Source: an uncultured Aquimarina sp.
GTDB lineage: Bacteria; Bacteroidota; Bacteroidia; Flavobacteriales; Flavobacteriaceae
Assembly: GCA_947496355.1 (NCBI GenBank)
Contig: CANMCO010000013.1
Span: forward strand, 55,700 to 119,699
Reading direction: 5' to 3'
Length of the DNA stretch: 64,000 nucleotides
Part shown: positions 26,245 to 35,556 of the stretch, piece after piece
How the letters are laid out: each line of letters begins with the position of its first letter
Numbering within the stretch: position 1 is the first letter of the stretch
Translations under genes and position numbers: made by a program
The notes under the pieces: model-generated
The model's database searches: none
What the model was told of the DNA's origin: nothing
Seen by the model: only the letters and a program-made list of their open reading frames with translations

Positions 26245-27105
26245 TTATGAATGTAATGTACCTGTATTAATGACTGGTGTAGCTTCTTTATCTCCACATA
26301 AAACAACCATCAGGTTACTTACCATAGATGCCTTTTTATCATCATCGAAATCGATTATGCCATCCTCTGACAATTTGGATAAAGCATCCTCTACCATGCC
26401 TACTGCTCCTTCAACTATTTTTTTACGTGCAGCAACAATTGCTACGGCCTGTTGTCTTTTTAACATCGCACTTGCAATTTCTGGCGCATAAGCCAAGTAT
26501 CCTATTCTTGCTTCCATAACTTTAATTCCTGCGATGGCTAAGCGCTCTGTTATTTCACTTTCTAATGCTTCGTTTACTTCATCCATACCAGATAATAGTG
26601 TTATTTCATGATCGTGATGACCTTCCGCAAAGTTATCATAAGGATACGTTCCTGCAAGTTTTCTAACTGCAGCATCAGTCTGCACCCGCACAAACTCTTC
26701 ATACTGGTCCACATCAAAAGCAGCTTTGTAAGTATCTTCTACTTTCCAAACCAAAATGACATTAATTAGTATAGGATTACCAATCTTATCATTAACTTTT
26801 ACTCGTTCGCTATAAAAATTCCTAGCCCTTAGCGATATTCGTTGTTTAGTATAAAAAGGATTCGCCCAAAAGAAGCCATTATCCTTTACCGTTCCTCTAT
26901 ATGCACCAAAGAGGACCATAACTTTAGAACTATTAGGGTTCACAATAAAAAAACCTTTTACTATAAACAACACTGCAACCAGCAATCCCAAAAACAAAGC
27001 ATTATCGGTGCTAAAAACCCCTACAATCATTACTGCTATTACCAGCAATAATATCCCAAACATTAGATAACCGTTGCTCGTATTTATTTTATTCTCATAT
27101 TTCAT
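26245..27105 (-). CDS. SPFH (stomatin/prohibitin) domain membrane protein
   Basis: The 286-residue protein has two N-terminal hydrophobic helices (about 13-30 and 36-53). The SPFH domain follows, with VNPNSSKVMVLFGAYRGTVKD, FYSERVKVNDKIGNPI and VRVQTDAAVRKLAGTYPYD. It continues into a helical region (RQQAVAIVAARKKIVEGAVGMVEDAL). Such proteins form membrane scaffolds. The Arc-type gene follows after 3 bases and the pair is probably one operon. Confidence 0.88.
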   Translation of the reverse strand: MKYENKINTSNGYLMFGILLLVIAVMIVGVFSTDNALFLGLLVAVLFIVKGFFIVNPNSSKVMVLFGAYRGTVKDNGFFWANPFYTKQRISLRARNFYSERVKVNDKIGNPILINVILVWKVEDTYKAAFDVDQYEEFVRVQTDAAVRKLAGTYPYDNFAEGHHDHEITLLSGMDEVNEALESEITERLAIAGIKVMEARIGYLAYAPEIASAMLKRQQAVAIVAARKKIVEGAVGMVEDALSKLSEDGIIDFDDDKKASMVSNLMVVLCGDKEATPVINTGTLHS

Positions 27106-27159
27106 AATAATATCATTTTGATATCACAATAATACAAAAAAATTATGAATCTAAAAACA

Positions 27160-27189
27160 AAAAGCGCCTTTTGTATAAAAGGCGCTTTT
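27160..27189 (-). terminator. Rho-independent terminator of hsp20
   Basis: A perfect 13-bp stem (arm AAAAGCGCCTTTT, 27160-27172, with 27177-27189) encloses the loop GTAT. On the minus strand it is followed by a T-rich run. It lies just past the hsp20 stop and insulates it from the SPFH gene. Confidence 0.9.
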
Positions 27190-27225
27190 GCAACATTAAT
27201 TAACTAAATAAAATCTCAAATCAAA

Positions 27226-27663
27226 TTATGAAATCTCAATCAACCGTTTAGGTTGTATTTTTGCTTCCTCTTTTTTAGGTAATGTAACCAATAATACTCC
27301 GTCTCTATAAGAAGCGTCTACAGCATTTACATCTACAGTATCCGGTAAACTAAAGGATCGTTTAAATTTCCTGTAGTTAAATTCTTTTCTTGTGTATCTA
27401 TCTTCATTATTTTTGGTTTCTTCTTCATATTTCGTTTCTGAAGATATAGTAAGCACATCATTATCCAATTCGATATTAAAATCCTCCCTGGTTAGTCCCG
27501 GTGTAGCCAACTCTAATGTAAAATCATTATCTGTTTCTCTAACATTTACCGCTGGTGTATTAAAGCCAACTCTTCTTACGTTACTTGTTCCTCCCAACCA
27601 ATCTGTGTTAAAAAAATCATCGAAAAGGAAAGGTAACCTGTCTGTTCTTTTTACTAAACTCAT
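27226..27663 (-). CDS. Small heat-shock protein, Hsp20/alpha-crystallin family
   Basis: The 145-residue protein has the alpha-crystallin core from about residue 35 (VNVRETDNDFTLELATPGL) to 130, with the conserved GVLLVTLPKKEEAK near the end and the C-terminal IQPKRLIEI, an I-x-I-like oligomerisation tail. It holds unfolding proteins for refolding by ATP-dependent chaperones. A single gene with its own terminator. The upstream region holds two palindromic boxes that may be regulatory. Confidence 0.95.
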   Translation of the reverse strand: MSLVKRTDRLPFLFDDFFNTDWLGGTSNVRRVGFNTPAVNVRETDNDFTLELATPGLTREDFNIELDNDVLTISSETKYEEETKNNEDRYTRKEFNYRKFKRSFSLPDTVDVNAVDASYRDGVLLVTLPKKEEAKIQPKRLIEIS

Positions 27664-27741
27664 TGTATATTCTTTTTAAGGTTAATCAAAATTTTAATTT
27701 CAATGAGTGTATAGCAATTTGAGTTCCACTACAAAAAAAAC

Positions 27742-27785
27742 GACATTTTGACATTTATTCGATTCAAAATACTGCCATTTTGGCA
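27742..27785. promoter_or_regulatory. Paired CATTTTG boxes upstream of hsp20
   Basis: A perfect 13-base palindrome, TGCCATTTTGGCA (27773-27785), and a related site GACATTTTGACA (27742-27753) lie about 20 bases apart in the intergenic region between hsp20 and the divergent DUF1456 gene. The shared CATTTTG core suggests a dimeric regulator. The standard CIRCE element is not present. Confidence 0.5.
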
Positions 27786-27916
27786 AAAAAAATGTTTTCA
27801 TAGTGACAAAACCGCATAAAAAGGACCCGGAAAATAAAATCACAACATAAATGACAACTAGTGAAAAAACATCCAAAATTTCTGTTCATCAAATAAAATC
27901 ATCTCTTTAAAAAATA

Positions 27917-27924
27917 TACCTTTG
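27917..27924 (+). promoter_or_regulatory. -7 box directly before the DUF1456 start
   Basis: TACCTTTG matches TAnnTTTG and ends only 4 bases before the ATG at 27929. If real, transcription would begin at or near the start codon. Confidence 0.4.
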
Positions 27925-27928
27925 TATA

Positions 27929-28195
27929 ATGGGTTTAACAAACAATGATATTTTCAAGAAACTACGCGTAGCACATAAATTGCGAGATGACGATATTGTA
28001 AAAATATGCGCCTTGGTAGATTTCAAAGTTTCCAAAAGTGAATTAGGCGCGTTTTTCAGAAACGAGAGTCATCCAAAATATATGGAATGCAAGGATCAAA
28101 TACTTCGTAATTTCTTAAACGGTCTTATTATTCATCTTAGAGGGCCGATGCCAGAAAAAAAAGAAATACCTCCTTCAAACAAGAATGTGAAATAG
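27929..28195 (+). CDS. DUF1456 (YehS-like) single-domain protein
   Basis: The 88-residue protein matches one DUF1456 unit: GLTNNDIFKKLRVAHKLRDD, SKSELGAFFRNESHPKY and LRNFLNGLIIHLRG. E. coli YehS has about 150 residues and two such units, so this is a one-unit form. The family has no established function. It is cytosolic, with a lysine/proline-rich tail. It lies between divergent hsp20 and the large methyltransferase gene. Confidence 0.8.
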   Translation: MGLTNNDIFKKLRVAHKLRDDDIVKICALVDFKVSKSELGAFFRNESHPKYMECKDQILRNFLNGLIIHLRGPMPEKKEIPPSNKNVK

Positions 28196-28276
28196 CGTTT
28201 TTTACTTCAGAATAAATGCTTAATTTGGTTGAGATTAATCAAGTTCACACCAAAACAATCTCTCAATTAAGTACTT

Positions 28277-29881
28277 ATGCTTACTACAGCCGAAAAACAA
28301 CAATACAGAGAAGAACTTTTCCGTCATTTGGACGGAATCGCTGTAGCTCCCGTAGCCTACTCCTTATTCAAAAACAATATCACAGAATACATTCTTGCTA
28401 ATAAAGAATGTACAATTTCTCAGATTGCTACTGACTGTAAGGCTAATGAAGGCTATCTAAACGTCGCATTGCGGATTTTAAGCTCTCAAGACTGGCTGAA
28501 TTATAAAGTAAACCAAAATGAAGTCATTATAAGTACAAATATCATTTCCAAAATTGCTTTTGAGCATCTTTACTTATATGAAGATGTCGTAAACCTATTG
28601 GCGTATTCTGGAAAATTTCATCCACGTAAGTTTGAACTAGAACCCTTCCATAAACTGGAAAAATTGTTTGAAAAATACCGAAATCGATTTGGTTTAAAAT
28701 CTACATCAGACACTACTGTTCTAAAAGTTCAAAATCAAATCCTTAAGCATATTGAAGGTATTCTTGTAGGCCCAACAACGGTACATCTTGGTATGGGAGG
28801 TATGTTTCATAAATATTTTATGGAAGCTTCTTTTAGCGCAGACGAATATCATAAATTCCCCAAAAGCTTTAATACCATTCTTACTTTTCTTGGTCATTTA
28901 GGATGGTTTAGTAAATCCAACAACAACTACACCTTTACCAACAAAGGGTTATTTTTTGCTAAAAGAGCTTCTGCATATGGGGTTACAGTTTCTTATATCC
29001 CAATGTTTAGACAAATGGATCAATTATTATTTGGTGATCCCAATATATTATGGAGCTCACAAAATGATGATGAAACCCATGTAGATCGTGAAATGAACGT
29101 ATGGGGCAGTGGAGGTGCACATGCCACTTACTTCAAAAAAATTGACGAGATCATTATAAGTCTTTTTAATAAACCACTCGACCAGCAACCAAAAGGAATT
29201 TTGGATATGGGGTGTGGCAACGGGGCTTTTTTGATTCATCTTTTTGAGGTAATTGAATCCAAAACACTAAGAGGTAAACATCTGGAGGATCATCCTTTGT
29301 TTCTTGTAGGTGCAGATTACAACCAAGCAGCTTTAAAGGTTACCAGGGCAAACCTTATTCAAGCCGACATATGGGCAAAAGTAATATGGGGAGATATTAG
29401 TGATCCGGATTTATTACAAAAGGATCTAAAAGAAAACTATGGTATTGAACTGAAAGATTTATTATCTGTAAGAACATTTTTAGATCATAATAGAATCTGG
29501 AGTGCACCCAATGCGCAATTAGACAAACCTAGTGCATCTACAGGCGCTTTTGCGTATCGAGGAAAAAGACTTAATAACAACGATGTTGAACGTAATTTAA
29601 AAGATCACTTCACGAAGTGGAAGATACATATCGAAAAGTTTGGACTGATCGTTATAGAGTTACACACCATCCCACCAGAACTAACTGCCAAAAATCTTGG
29701 ATCAACGGCAGCTACGGCATATGATGCTACTCATGGATTCTCTGATCAATACATTCTTGAAATTAATTCTTTTATTAAAGTAATCGAAGAAGTGGGTTTA
29801 AAAAGTGACCCAACATATTTCTCCAGATTCCCTAATTCTGATTTAGCAACAGTAAGCATTAATTATCTTATCGGTAAATAA
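28277..29881 (+). CDS. Class I SAM methyltransferase, polyketide-type
   Basis: The 534-residue protein has two winged-helix-like domains in tandem (about 8-95, with ISQIATDCKANEGYLNVALRIL, and 150-235, with FNTILTFLGHLGWF). A Rossmann methyltransferase follows, with motif I ILDMGCGNGAFLIHLF (about 312-327) and LVGADYNQAAL. The segment HVDREMNVWGSGGAHATYFKK before motif I recalls the first methyltransferase of AprA-type polyketide loading modules. Here it stands alone, with no ketosynthase or carrier protein nearby. Substrate unknown; the polyketide-type assignment is from memory of the family and moderate in certainty. Confidence 0.7.
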   Translation: MLTTAEKQQYREELFRHLDGIAVAPVAYSLFKNNITEYILANKECTISQIATDCKANEGYLNVALRILSSQDWLNYKVNQNEVIISTNIISKIAFEHLYLYEDVVNLLAYSGKFHPRKFELEPFHKLEKLFEKYRNRFGLKSTSDTTVLKVQNQILKHIEGILVGPTTVHLGMGGMFHKYFMEASFSADEYHKFPKSFNTILTFLGHLGWFSKSNNNYTFTNKGLFFAKRASAYGVTVSYIPMFRQMDQLLFGDPNILWSSQNDDETHVDREMNVWGSGGAHATYFKKIDEIIISLFNKPLDQQPKGILDMGCGNGAFLIHLFEVIESKTLRGKHLEDHPLFLVGADYNQAALKVTRANLIQADIWAKVIWGDISDPDLLQKDLKENYGIELKDLLSVRTFLDHNRIWSAPNAQLDKPSASTGAFAYRGKRLNNNDVERNLKDHFTKWKIHIEKFGLIVIELHTIPPELTAKNLGSTAATAYDATHGFSDQYILEINSFIKVIEEVGLKSDPTYFSRFPNSDLATVSINYLIGK

Positions 29882-29885
29882 AAAA

Positions 29886-30392
29886 TTAGCTTCTCGTAAG
29901 TTGAGTAATCACATCTTCATACTTTGGGTACTCCTGAATCAGCTCTTTTCTTTGAGCCAATTCAAAGTCATCAAAATCAAAGCCTGGGGATACAGTACAG
30001 CCAACCAATGAATAACTTGAATTATTTTTTACACTAGAAGCAAACCAGCAACCAGCAGGAACAATCAACTGAGGTAATTCTCCATGATCTAGATCCATCC
30101 CAACGGCATATCGCTTATACTCACCATTCAAATCAATCACATGCACATATAAGGAAGAACCTTCGTAATAATGCCATATTTCATCTTGTTTTATCCTATG
30201 AAATGCAGAGAAATTCTCTGAAGTTAGAAGAAAATAAATAGCCGTACAATAATTACGTTCTCCTTCAAATTCATTACCCAAAACCTTTTGAGGAACACTT
30301 TTTTTACTTCTATAAGTCTCCTTATAAAAACCACCTTCTGGGTGAGGGTTCATTTGTAATTTTTTAACTATTTCACTTATCCTTTTATCCAT
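29886..30392 (-). CDS. Cupin, DUF985 family
   Basis: The protein has 168 residues from ATG 30392, chosen because AGGAG stands 4 bases upstream; an alternative ATG at 30416 lies close to the sucC terminator. It opens NPHPEGGFYKETYRS, the DUF985 hallmark, and has cupin histidine motifs FHRIKQDEIWHYYEG and LVGCTVSPGFDFDDFELA. Members are predicted sugar- or small-molecule-binding cupins; the reaction is not established. It converges with the methyltransferase gene. Confidence 0.85.
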   Translation of the reverse strand: MDKRISEIVKKLQMNPHPEGGFYKETYRSKKSVPQKVLGNEFEGERNYCTAIYFLLTSENFSAFHRIKQDEIWHYYEGSSLYVHVIDLNGEYKRYAVGMDLDHGELPQLIVPAGCWFASSVKNNSSYSLVGCTVSPGFDFDDFELAQRKELIQEYPKYEDVITQLTRS

Positions 30393-30417
30393 AACACTCC
30401 TTTGTTTTTTATACATC

Positions 30418-30449
30418 AAAAAAAGAAGCGACCCTAAACGGGTCGCTTC
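30418..30449 (-). terminator. Rho-independent terminator of sucC
   Basis: A perfect 10-bp stem (GAAGCGACCC at 30425-30434 with 30440-30449) has a 5-base loop and on the minus strand is followed by seven T residues. It lies 26 bases after the sucC stop. Confidence 0.9.
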
Positions 30450-30475
30450 GAATATATCATAAATATAAATAGTTA

Positions 30476-31669
30476 TTACGCCAATACCGCTTGTACTTTA
30501 TCAGCAGCTTCCTGAAATTGTACGGCACTTTGAACATCTAATCCACTATTATCTATAAGTTCTTTAGCAATATCTGCATTAGTACCTTGTAGTCTTACAA
30601 TAATAGGTACTTTTATAGCATCACCCATATTTTTATAAGCATCAACAACTCCTTGAGCTACACGATCACAACGAACGATACCTCCAAAGATATTAATCAA
30701 TATTGCTTTTACATTATCATCTTTTAGAATAATTCTAAATGCTTCTTCTACTCGCTTAGCATCTGCCGTACCTCCTACATCAAGAAAGTTAGCCGGTTCT
30801 CCTCCCGCTTGTTTGATAAGATCCATGGTTGCCATTGCAAGACCAGCACCATTAACCATACACCCAACATTACCGTCAAGATCTACATAATTAAGACCTA
30901 GCTCATTTGCTTCAACCTCTACTGGGTTCTCCTCTCGGATATCACGCATATCTACGTAATTCTTATGACGGTATAATGCATTGTCATCTATAGTAACCTT
31001 GGCATCTACTGCCAGAATCTTATCGTCACTTGTTTTAAGTACAGGATTGATCTCAAACAACGAAGCATCAGACTTATCATAAGCCGTATACAAAGCCATT
31101 ACAAATTTGGTCATCTCCTTAAACGCAGCACCACTTAACCCTAAATTAAATGCTACCCGACGCGCCTGAAAAGGTAAAATTCCTACAGATGGATCAATCT
31201 CTTCTGTAAAAATCAACTGAGGTGTTTCTTCGGCAACTGTTTCAATATCCATTCCACCCTCTGTAGAATACATAATCATATTACGACCCGTAGTACGATT
31301 TAACAGTACAGAAACATAAAACTCATCTGGTTCACTATCACCCGGATAATATACATCTTCTGCAACCAATACCTGGTGTACTTTTTTTCCTTCTGCAGAA
31401 GTCTGAGGAGTGATTAAGTTCATTCCGATGATCTGACCTGCAATTTCTTCTACTTCTTTAAGGTTTTTAGCAAGCTTAACTCCACCGCCTTTTCCTCGTC
31501 CACCTGCGTGTACCTGAGCTTTTATAACGTGCCAACCAGTACCTGTTTCTGCAGTAAGCTGTTTTGCTGCTGCTACAGCTTCATGAGCATTTTGCGCAAC
31601 AATACCGCGCTGAATACGCACACCAAAACTGTTTAATATCTCTTTACCCTGATATTCGTGTAAATTCAT
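30476..31669 (-). CDS. sucC: Succinyl-CoA ligase beta subunit
   Basis: The 397-residue protein is the full-length ADP-forming beta subunit of the TCA cycle enzyme. It has the ATP-grasp domain (MNLHEYQGKEILNSFGV; QVHAGGRGKGGGVKLAK) and the CoA-ligase domain (DLDGNVGCMVNGAGLAMATM; LDVGGTADAKRVEEAF; NIFGGIVRCDRVAQG). The alpha subunit gene is not adjacent, as is usual in Flavobacteriaceae. It is a single gene ending in a strong terminator. Confidence 0.97.
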   Translation of the reverse strand: MNLHEYQGKEILNSFGVRIQRGIVAQNAHEAVAAAKQLTAETGTGWHVIKAQVHAGGRGKGGGVKLAKNLKEVEEIAGQIIGMNLITPQTSAEGKKVHQVLVAEDVYYPGDSEPDEFYVSVLLNRTTGRNMIMYSTEGGMDIETVAEETPQLIFTEEIDPSVGILPFQARRVAFNLGLSGAAFKEMTKFVMALYTAYDKSDASLFEINPVLKTSDDKILAVDAKVTIDDNALYRHKNYVDMRDIREENPVEVEANELGLNYVDLDGNVGCMVNGAGLAMATMDLIKQAGGEPANFLDVGGTADAKRVEEAFRIILKDDNVKAILINIFGGIVRCDRVAQGVVDAYKNMGDAIKVPIIVRLQGTNADIAKELIDNSGLDVQSAVQFQEAADKVQAVLA

Positions 31670-31826
31670 ACTATTATTTTTTTTGCCTTTTTTATAGGAG
31701 TCCCAAAAATAGGAAAAGTGAAGTTACTGTGCCAATCTTTTGACGGAAAAAACACTGAAGGTTATCAACCCGAAAAATTACGCAAAGATCAATAGAAATC
31801 TGATTAAAAAATATGAAGATTATACA

Positions 31827-32462
31827 TCACATTTTAAAATCTTCAAAATCTAAAGGATCAAAGTTTTTAAAATGCCCATTCATCATAATTACCTCTTTGG
31901 TTCTATTCATTTCTCTTACTACAGGTATAGTAATTTTAAGATGCCCAATAAGATAATTAAGTCTTTCCAGTTCACTACGCAATGTTAACAAATGATATTC
32001 CTGATGCAATGCTAGACCTACTTTATGCGCAACTTGGTAACTAACAAATGGAATATCAAACACAGGAGGATTATCTATAGTAAGTTCTACATACAAAATC
32101 GCAATATTCTTAAGTAATTCTTCCTGCAGCTCCTCTGCGCTTCCATCATTATCTTTAAGAAACTCAACATCACCGCCAGAATAAAGCTTTCCAGGAAATT
32201 GCTGATGAAAATTTTTTACTCTAAATATTCTTTTTCCGACACAAACGACATCACTTTCTCCTCCTGGATATTTTTTAGATACTTTTTGCAGTACTACCTC
32301 TGTCCCGTAATCCAGTTTTTCATCAATATATGTAGGTATCCCAAATGCAATCCCATCCTTTTCACAATCAGAAATCAATTGCCGATATCTTTCCTCAAAA
32401 ATATGTAGAGGAAGACGCTCACCAGGATAAACTACTGTTTGTAATGGAAAAAGAGGAAGCAT
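31827..32462 (-). CDS. LON substrate-binding (PUA-like) domain protein
   Basis: The 211-residue protein consists of the LON N-terminal domain alone: MLPLFPLQTVVYPGERLPLH, IFEERYRQLISDC and FGIPTY. The rest, about 100-211, is helical, as in Lon's N-domain. There is no AAA or protease domain, so it is not the protease. The family is thought to bind substrate proteins, but no activity is established. Confidence 0.88.
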   Translation of the reverse strand: MLPLFPLQTVVYPGERLPLHIFEERYRQLISDCEKDGIAFGIPTYIDEKLDYGTEVVLQKVSKKYPGGESDVVCVGKRIFRVKNFHQQFPGKLYSGGDVEFLKDNDGSAEELQEELLKNIAILYVELTIDNPPVFDIPFVSYQVAHKVGLALHQEYHLLTLRSELERLNYLIGHLKITIPVVREMNRTKEVIMMNGHFKNFDPLDFEDFKM

Positions 32463-32582
32463 GCTTTTTTTATTAAAATTACTAAATAACCCTCTTTTTA
32501 CCCATTAAACACAAGTTAAAATCTTAAAATCTATCGTTGTAGTAGATTTTTTCTATACAAGACATTAATATCTCTAATTTTA

Positions 32583-32608
32583 TTGATAATTTCGTAAGCT
32601 TAAATTTG
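32583..32608 (+). promoter_or_regulatory. Promoter of lysA
   Basis: TTG at 32583-32585 and TAAATTTG at 32601-32608 have a 15-base gap. The -7 box ends 7 bases before the ATG. The same 15-base gap is seen in two other promoters in this window. Confidence 0.55.
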
Positions 32609-32615
32609 TGACACG

Positions 32616-33848
32616 ATGGAAAATGAAAATTTATTAGCAGTAGCAAGAGAGTTCGGGAGTCCGGTTTATGTATACGACTCCGCAAAAATTACTTCACAGT
32701 ACAATCGCCTATCTGATGCATTTAAAAAGGTCAAACGGGTAAAGTTGAATTATGCTGTAAAAGCATTATCCAATCTTGCGATTTTGAAGCTAATGAATTC
32801 ATTAGGAGCTGGATTAGATACAGTTTCAGTTCAAGAAGTGAAATTAGGACTGCTGGCAGGCGTTCGACCTGAAGATATTATTTTTACACCAAATGGAGTT
32901 TCTCTTGAAGAAATAGAACAAGTCTCTGCAATGGGGGTACAGATTAATATTGATAACCTTTCAATATTAGAACAATTTGGTGCAAAACATCCTAAAGTAC
33001 CTGTTTGCATACGAGTTAACCCTCATGTTATGGCAGGTGGAAATAGTAATATTTCTGTGGGACATATAGATAGTAAATTTGGCATTTCAATTCATCAAAT
33101 ACCTCACATCCTTAGAATTGTTGAGAATACGGGCATGAATATCAATGGTATTCATATGCATACCGGGAGTGATATCCTTGATGTTGAAGTTTTCCTATAT
33201 GCCAGTGAAATTTTATTTGAAACTGCTAAAAACTTCAAGAATCTTGACTTTATAGATTTTGGCAGTGGTTTTAAAGTACCATATAAACCTGGGGATATAG
33301 AAACCAATATTGAAGAATTTGGTCAAAAACTCACTAAGCGCTTTAATGCTTTCTGCAAAGAGTATGGCAAAGAATTAACTTTAGGTTTTGAGCCCGGTAA
33401 ATTTTTGGTTAGTGAAGCAGGATATTTTTTAGCTAATGTTAATGTAGTAAAACAGACTACTTCTACTGTTTTTGCAGGAATTGATAGTGGTTTTAACCAC
33501 CTTGTGCGTCCTATGTTTTACAATTCTCATCATGAAATCGTAAACGTTTCCAACTCAAACGGAAAGGAACGGTTCTACTCTATTGTAGGATACATCTGTG
33601 AAACTGACACCTTTGCTACCAATAGAAGGATTCCAGAAATCAACGAAGGTGATATTATTGCGTTCAAAAATGCAGGAGCCTATTGTTTTTCTATGGCCAG
33701 CAATTACAACTCAAGATATCGCCCAGCAGAAGTTTTGTGGCATAACGGGGAAGCACATTTAATTCGCAAACGTGAAGTTTTTGAAGATCTAACAAAAAAC
33801 CAAGTTGATATAGATGTTTTTTCTAAAGTTACCGAATCAGTGTCTTAA
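32616..33848 (+). CDS. lysA: Diaminopimelate decarboxylase
   Basis: The 410-residue PLP enzyme makes lysine from meso-diaminopimelate. The PLP lysine is K49 in KLNYAVKALSN; HMHTGSDI, FGSGFKVPYKPG, the arginine-bearing FEPGKFLV and GYICETDTFA-type segments complete the alanine racemase-like barrel and C-terminal beta domain. The length is normal. It is transcribed alone, with a stem-loop terminator after it. Confidence 0.95.
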   Translation: MENENLLAVAREFGSPVYVYDSAKITSQYNRLSDAFKKVKRVKLNYAVKALSNLAILKLMNSLGAGLDTVSVQEVKLGLLAGVRPEDIIFTPNGVSLEEIEQVSAMGVQINIDNLSILEQFGAKHPKVPVCIRVNPHVMAGGNSNISVGHIDSKFGISIHQIPHILRIVENTGMNINGIHMHTGSDILDVEVFLYASEILFETAKNFKNLDFIDFGSGFKVPYKPGDIETNIEEFGQKLTKRFNAFCKEYGKELTLGFEPGKFLVSEAGYFLANVNVVKQTTSTVFAGIDSGFNHLVRPMFYNSHHEIVNVSNSNGKERFYSIVGYICETDTFATNRRIPEINEGDIIAFKNAGAYCFSMASNYNSRYRPAEVLWHNGEAHLIRKREVFEDLTKNQVDIDVFSKVTESVS

Positions 33849-33870
33849 TAGAAAAAATGACAATTTATAT

Positions 33871-33902
33871 ACAAAGCGCCGGATTAAAATCTGGTGCTTT
33901 GT
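33871..33902 (+). terminator. Stem-loop terminator after lysA
   Basis: A 14-bp stem (ACAAAGCGCCGGAT with ATCTGGTGCTTTGT, two G-T pairs) with loop TAAA starts 22 bases after lysA. The following bases are only moderately T-rich. Confidence 0.7.
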
Positions 33903-33990
33903 GTATTATTATATTTGGATATTGAACCAGGCTAGACTACAATAATCAATATCTTGATCTGTAAGCTTTTCATAAGATTACAAAAGAACT

Positions 33991-35556
33991 CTATTCTTTT
34001 ATCCCTGGTTGCAAAATAGAAAAGTTCTCTTTTTCCTTTGCCTTATCCACCATACGTTTTACATCTTTAAGAAGCGCTTTGGCATCATAAACAATTCCAT
34101 CCTTGATTGTGTATTTTACTCCGCCAGCACGTACTACTTTATTATCCTTTGTTAATCTAATCGCTCCTGTACCGTATAAAACTTTGAGGTTTTTTACCGG
34201 GTTTTCATCAATCAAAACAAAATCTGCCAGTTTTCCAACTTCAACAGATCCTATTTTATCTGAAACTCCCAAAGCTTCTGCTCCATTTAAGGTAGCAGCT
34301 CTTATTACTTCTAAAGGATGAAAACCAGCCTCTCTAAGCAACTCTAATTCTCTTACATAAGCAAAACCATATAATTGAAAGATAAAACCGGAATCAGACC
34401 CGGTCGTAACACGACCTCCTCTATTCTTGTATTCATTTATAAACGTCATCCATAAGCGATAGTTTTCTTTCCAGGCAACCTCCTGCTCTGTTCCCCAATC
34501 GTGCCAATACGATCCATGTGAAATCTTACTAGGTTGATAGAAACGCCATAACGAAGGCAATGTATAAGTTTCATGCCACTCTGCTCTTCGTGCTCTTTGC
34601 AAATCTCTACTGGCCTCATAAATATTAAAAGTAGGGTCTAAAGTAAAATCTAGTTCTAATAGCTCGTTCATCACCTTTTTCCAGTGCTCAGAATATGGCT
34701 TTGCCGCTTGTTTCCATAACTTCCCTGCTTCTTCAAATCGATGCTGTTCATTTTGGTAATTATAATCAAGAGGATAGTGTTGAACAGTTTTATTATCAAA
34801 TAAAGCTTCTGGCAATCCATACCAATGTTCCATAGATGTTAATCCAGCCCTGGCAGAGTTTAAAACATTCCAACGAGCTACATCTGTTTGTGCATGATGA
34901 CAAGCAGAGCCCAATCCTAATTTTTTATTTTCATCTAATGCGGCCGCCATAATTTCGGGAGCTGCTCCAAAAAACTTAATCCCATCTGCGCCTTTCTTTG
35001 CATTTTCTCTGACCCAATTTCTGGCCATTTCTGTAGTACTTATTGGTGATTTACTTCCTTGTCCAAAACCAGTATATGCAAAAATTCTAGGAGCTACAAT
35101 TTCGTTCTTCTCACTGGCCCTTTTTAACTTCAATGTCCATTCAAGACCTCTCCCGCTAGGTTCTCTCACCGTAGTAATACCGTGCGCCATCCATAATTTA
35201 AAAACATAATCAGAATCTGCTCCCTGTGCTACTCCTCCTATATGCCCATGCATATCAACAAAACCAGGCAATACATACATTCCTTCTGCATTAATCTCTT
35301 TACCTCCTGGTTTTAAAACCGGGCGTTTAGTATTATCAATCTGTACTCCAGGGTATCCAACAACTTTTATATCCTTTATGATATTATTTTCGACAATTAT
35401 ATCGACTGGACCCCGTGGAGGTGATCCATTACCATTAATTAATGTAGCTCCACGAATAATAAGTTGAGAGAATGGTCCCTCGCTAAATTCTTGTGTATAT
35501 GATTGTAAACCTATAAAAAAAACAAAACTGAAGAGCAGGTATTCTTTTATTTTCAT
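33991..35556 (-). CDS. Secreted amidohydrolase-family protein
   Basis: The 521-residue protein has a signal peptide (MKIKEYLLFSFVFFIGLQSYT). It has the metal-binding HxH motif DMHGHIGG (H103, H105), ADGIKFFGAAP with a carboxylated-lysine-like position, SACHHAQTD, TTGSDSGF with the catalytic aspartate, and the closing VGKLADFVLIDENP typical of imidazolonepropionase/prolidase-type amidohydrolases. Most relatives are exported peptidases or hydrolases of unknown substrate. It is a single-gene unit. Confidence 0.9.
   Translation of the reverse strand: MKIKEYLLFSFVFFIGLQSYTQEFSEGPFSQLIIRGATLINGNGSPPRGPVDIIVENNIIKDIKVVGYPGVQIDNTKRPVLKPGGKEINAEGMYVLPGFVDMHGHIGGVAQGADSDYVFKLWMAHGITTVREPSGRGLEWTLKLKRASEKNEIVAPRIFAYTGFGQGSKSPISTTEMARNWVRENAKKGADGIKFFGAAPEIMAAALDENKKLGLGSACHHAQTDVARWNVLNSARAGLTSMEHWYGLPEALFDNKTVQHYPLDYNYQNEQHRFEEAGKLWKQAAKPYSEHWKKVMNELLELDFTLDPTFNIYEASRDLQRARRAEWHETYTLPSLWRFYQPSKISHGSYWHDWGTEQEVAWKENYRLWMTFINEYKNRGGRVTTGSDSGFIFQLYGFAYVRELELLREAGFHPLEVIRAATLNGAEALGVSDKIGSVEVGKLADFVLIDENPVKNLKVLYGTGAIRLTKDNKVVRAGGVKYTIKDGIVYDAKALLKDVKRMVDKAKEKENFSILQPGIKE

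Noticed and set aside
27664..27928. CIRCE heat-shock operator or sigma-54 promoter
   Set aside because: The CIRCE half-sites are absent and no GG-N10-GC spacing is present; only the CATTTTG palindromes remain.
28216..28401. Small plus-strand frame of 61 codons before the methyltransferase
   Set aside because: It overlaps the methyltransferase start in another frame and has no recognisable features.
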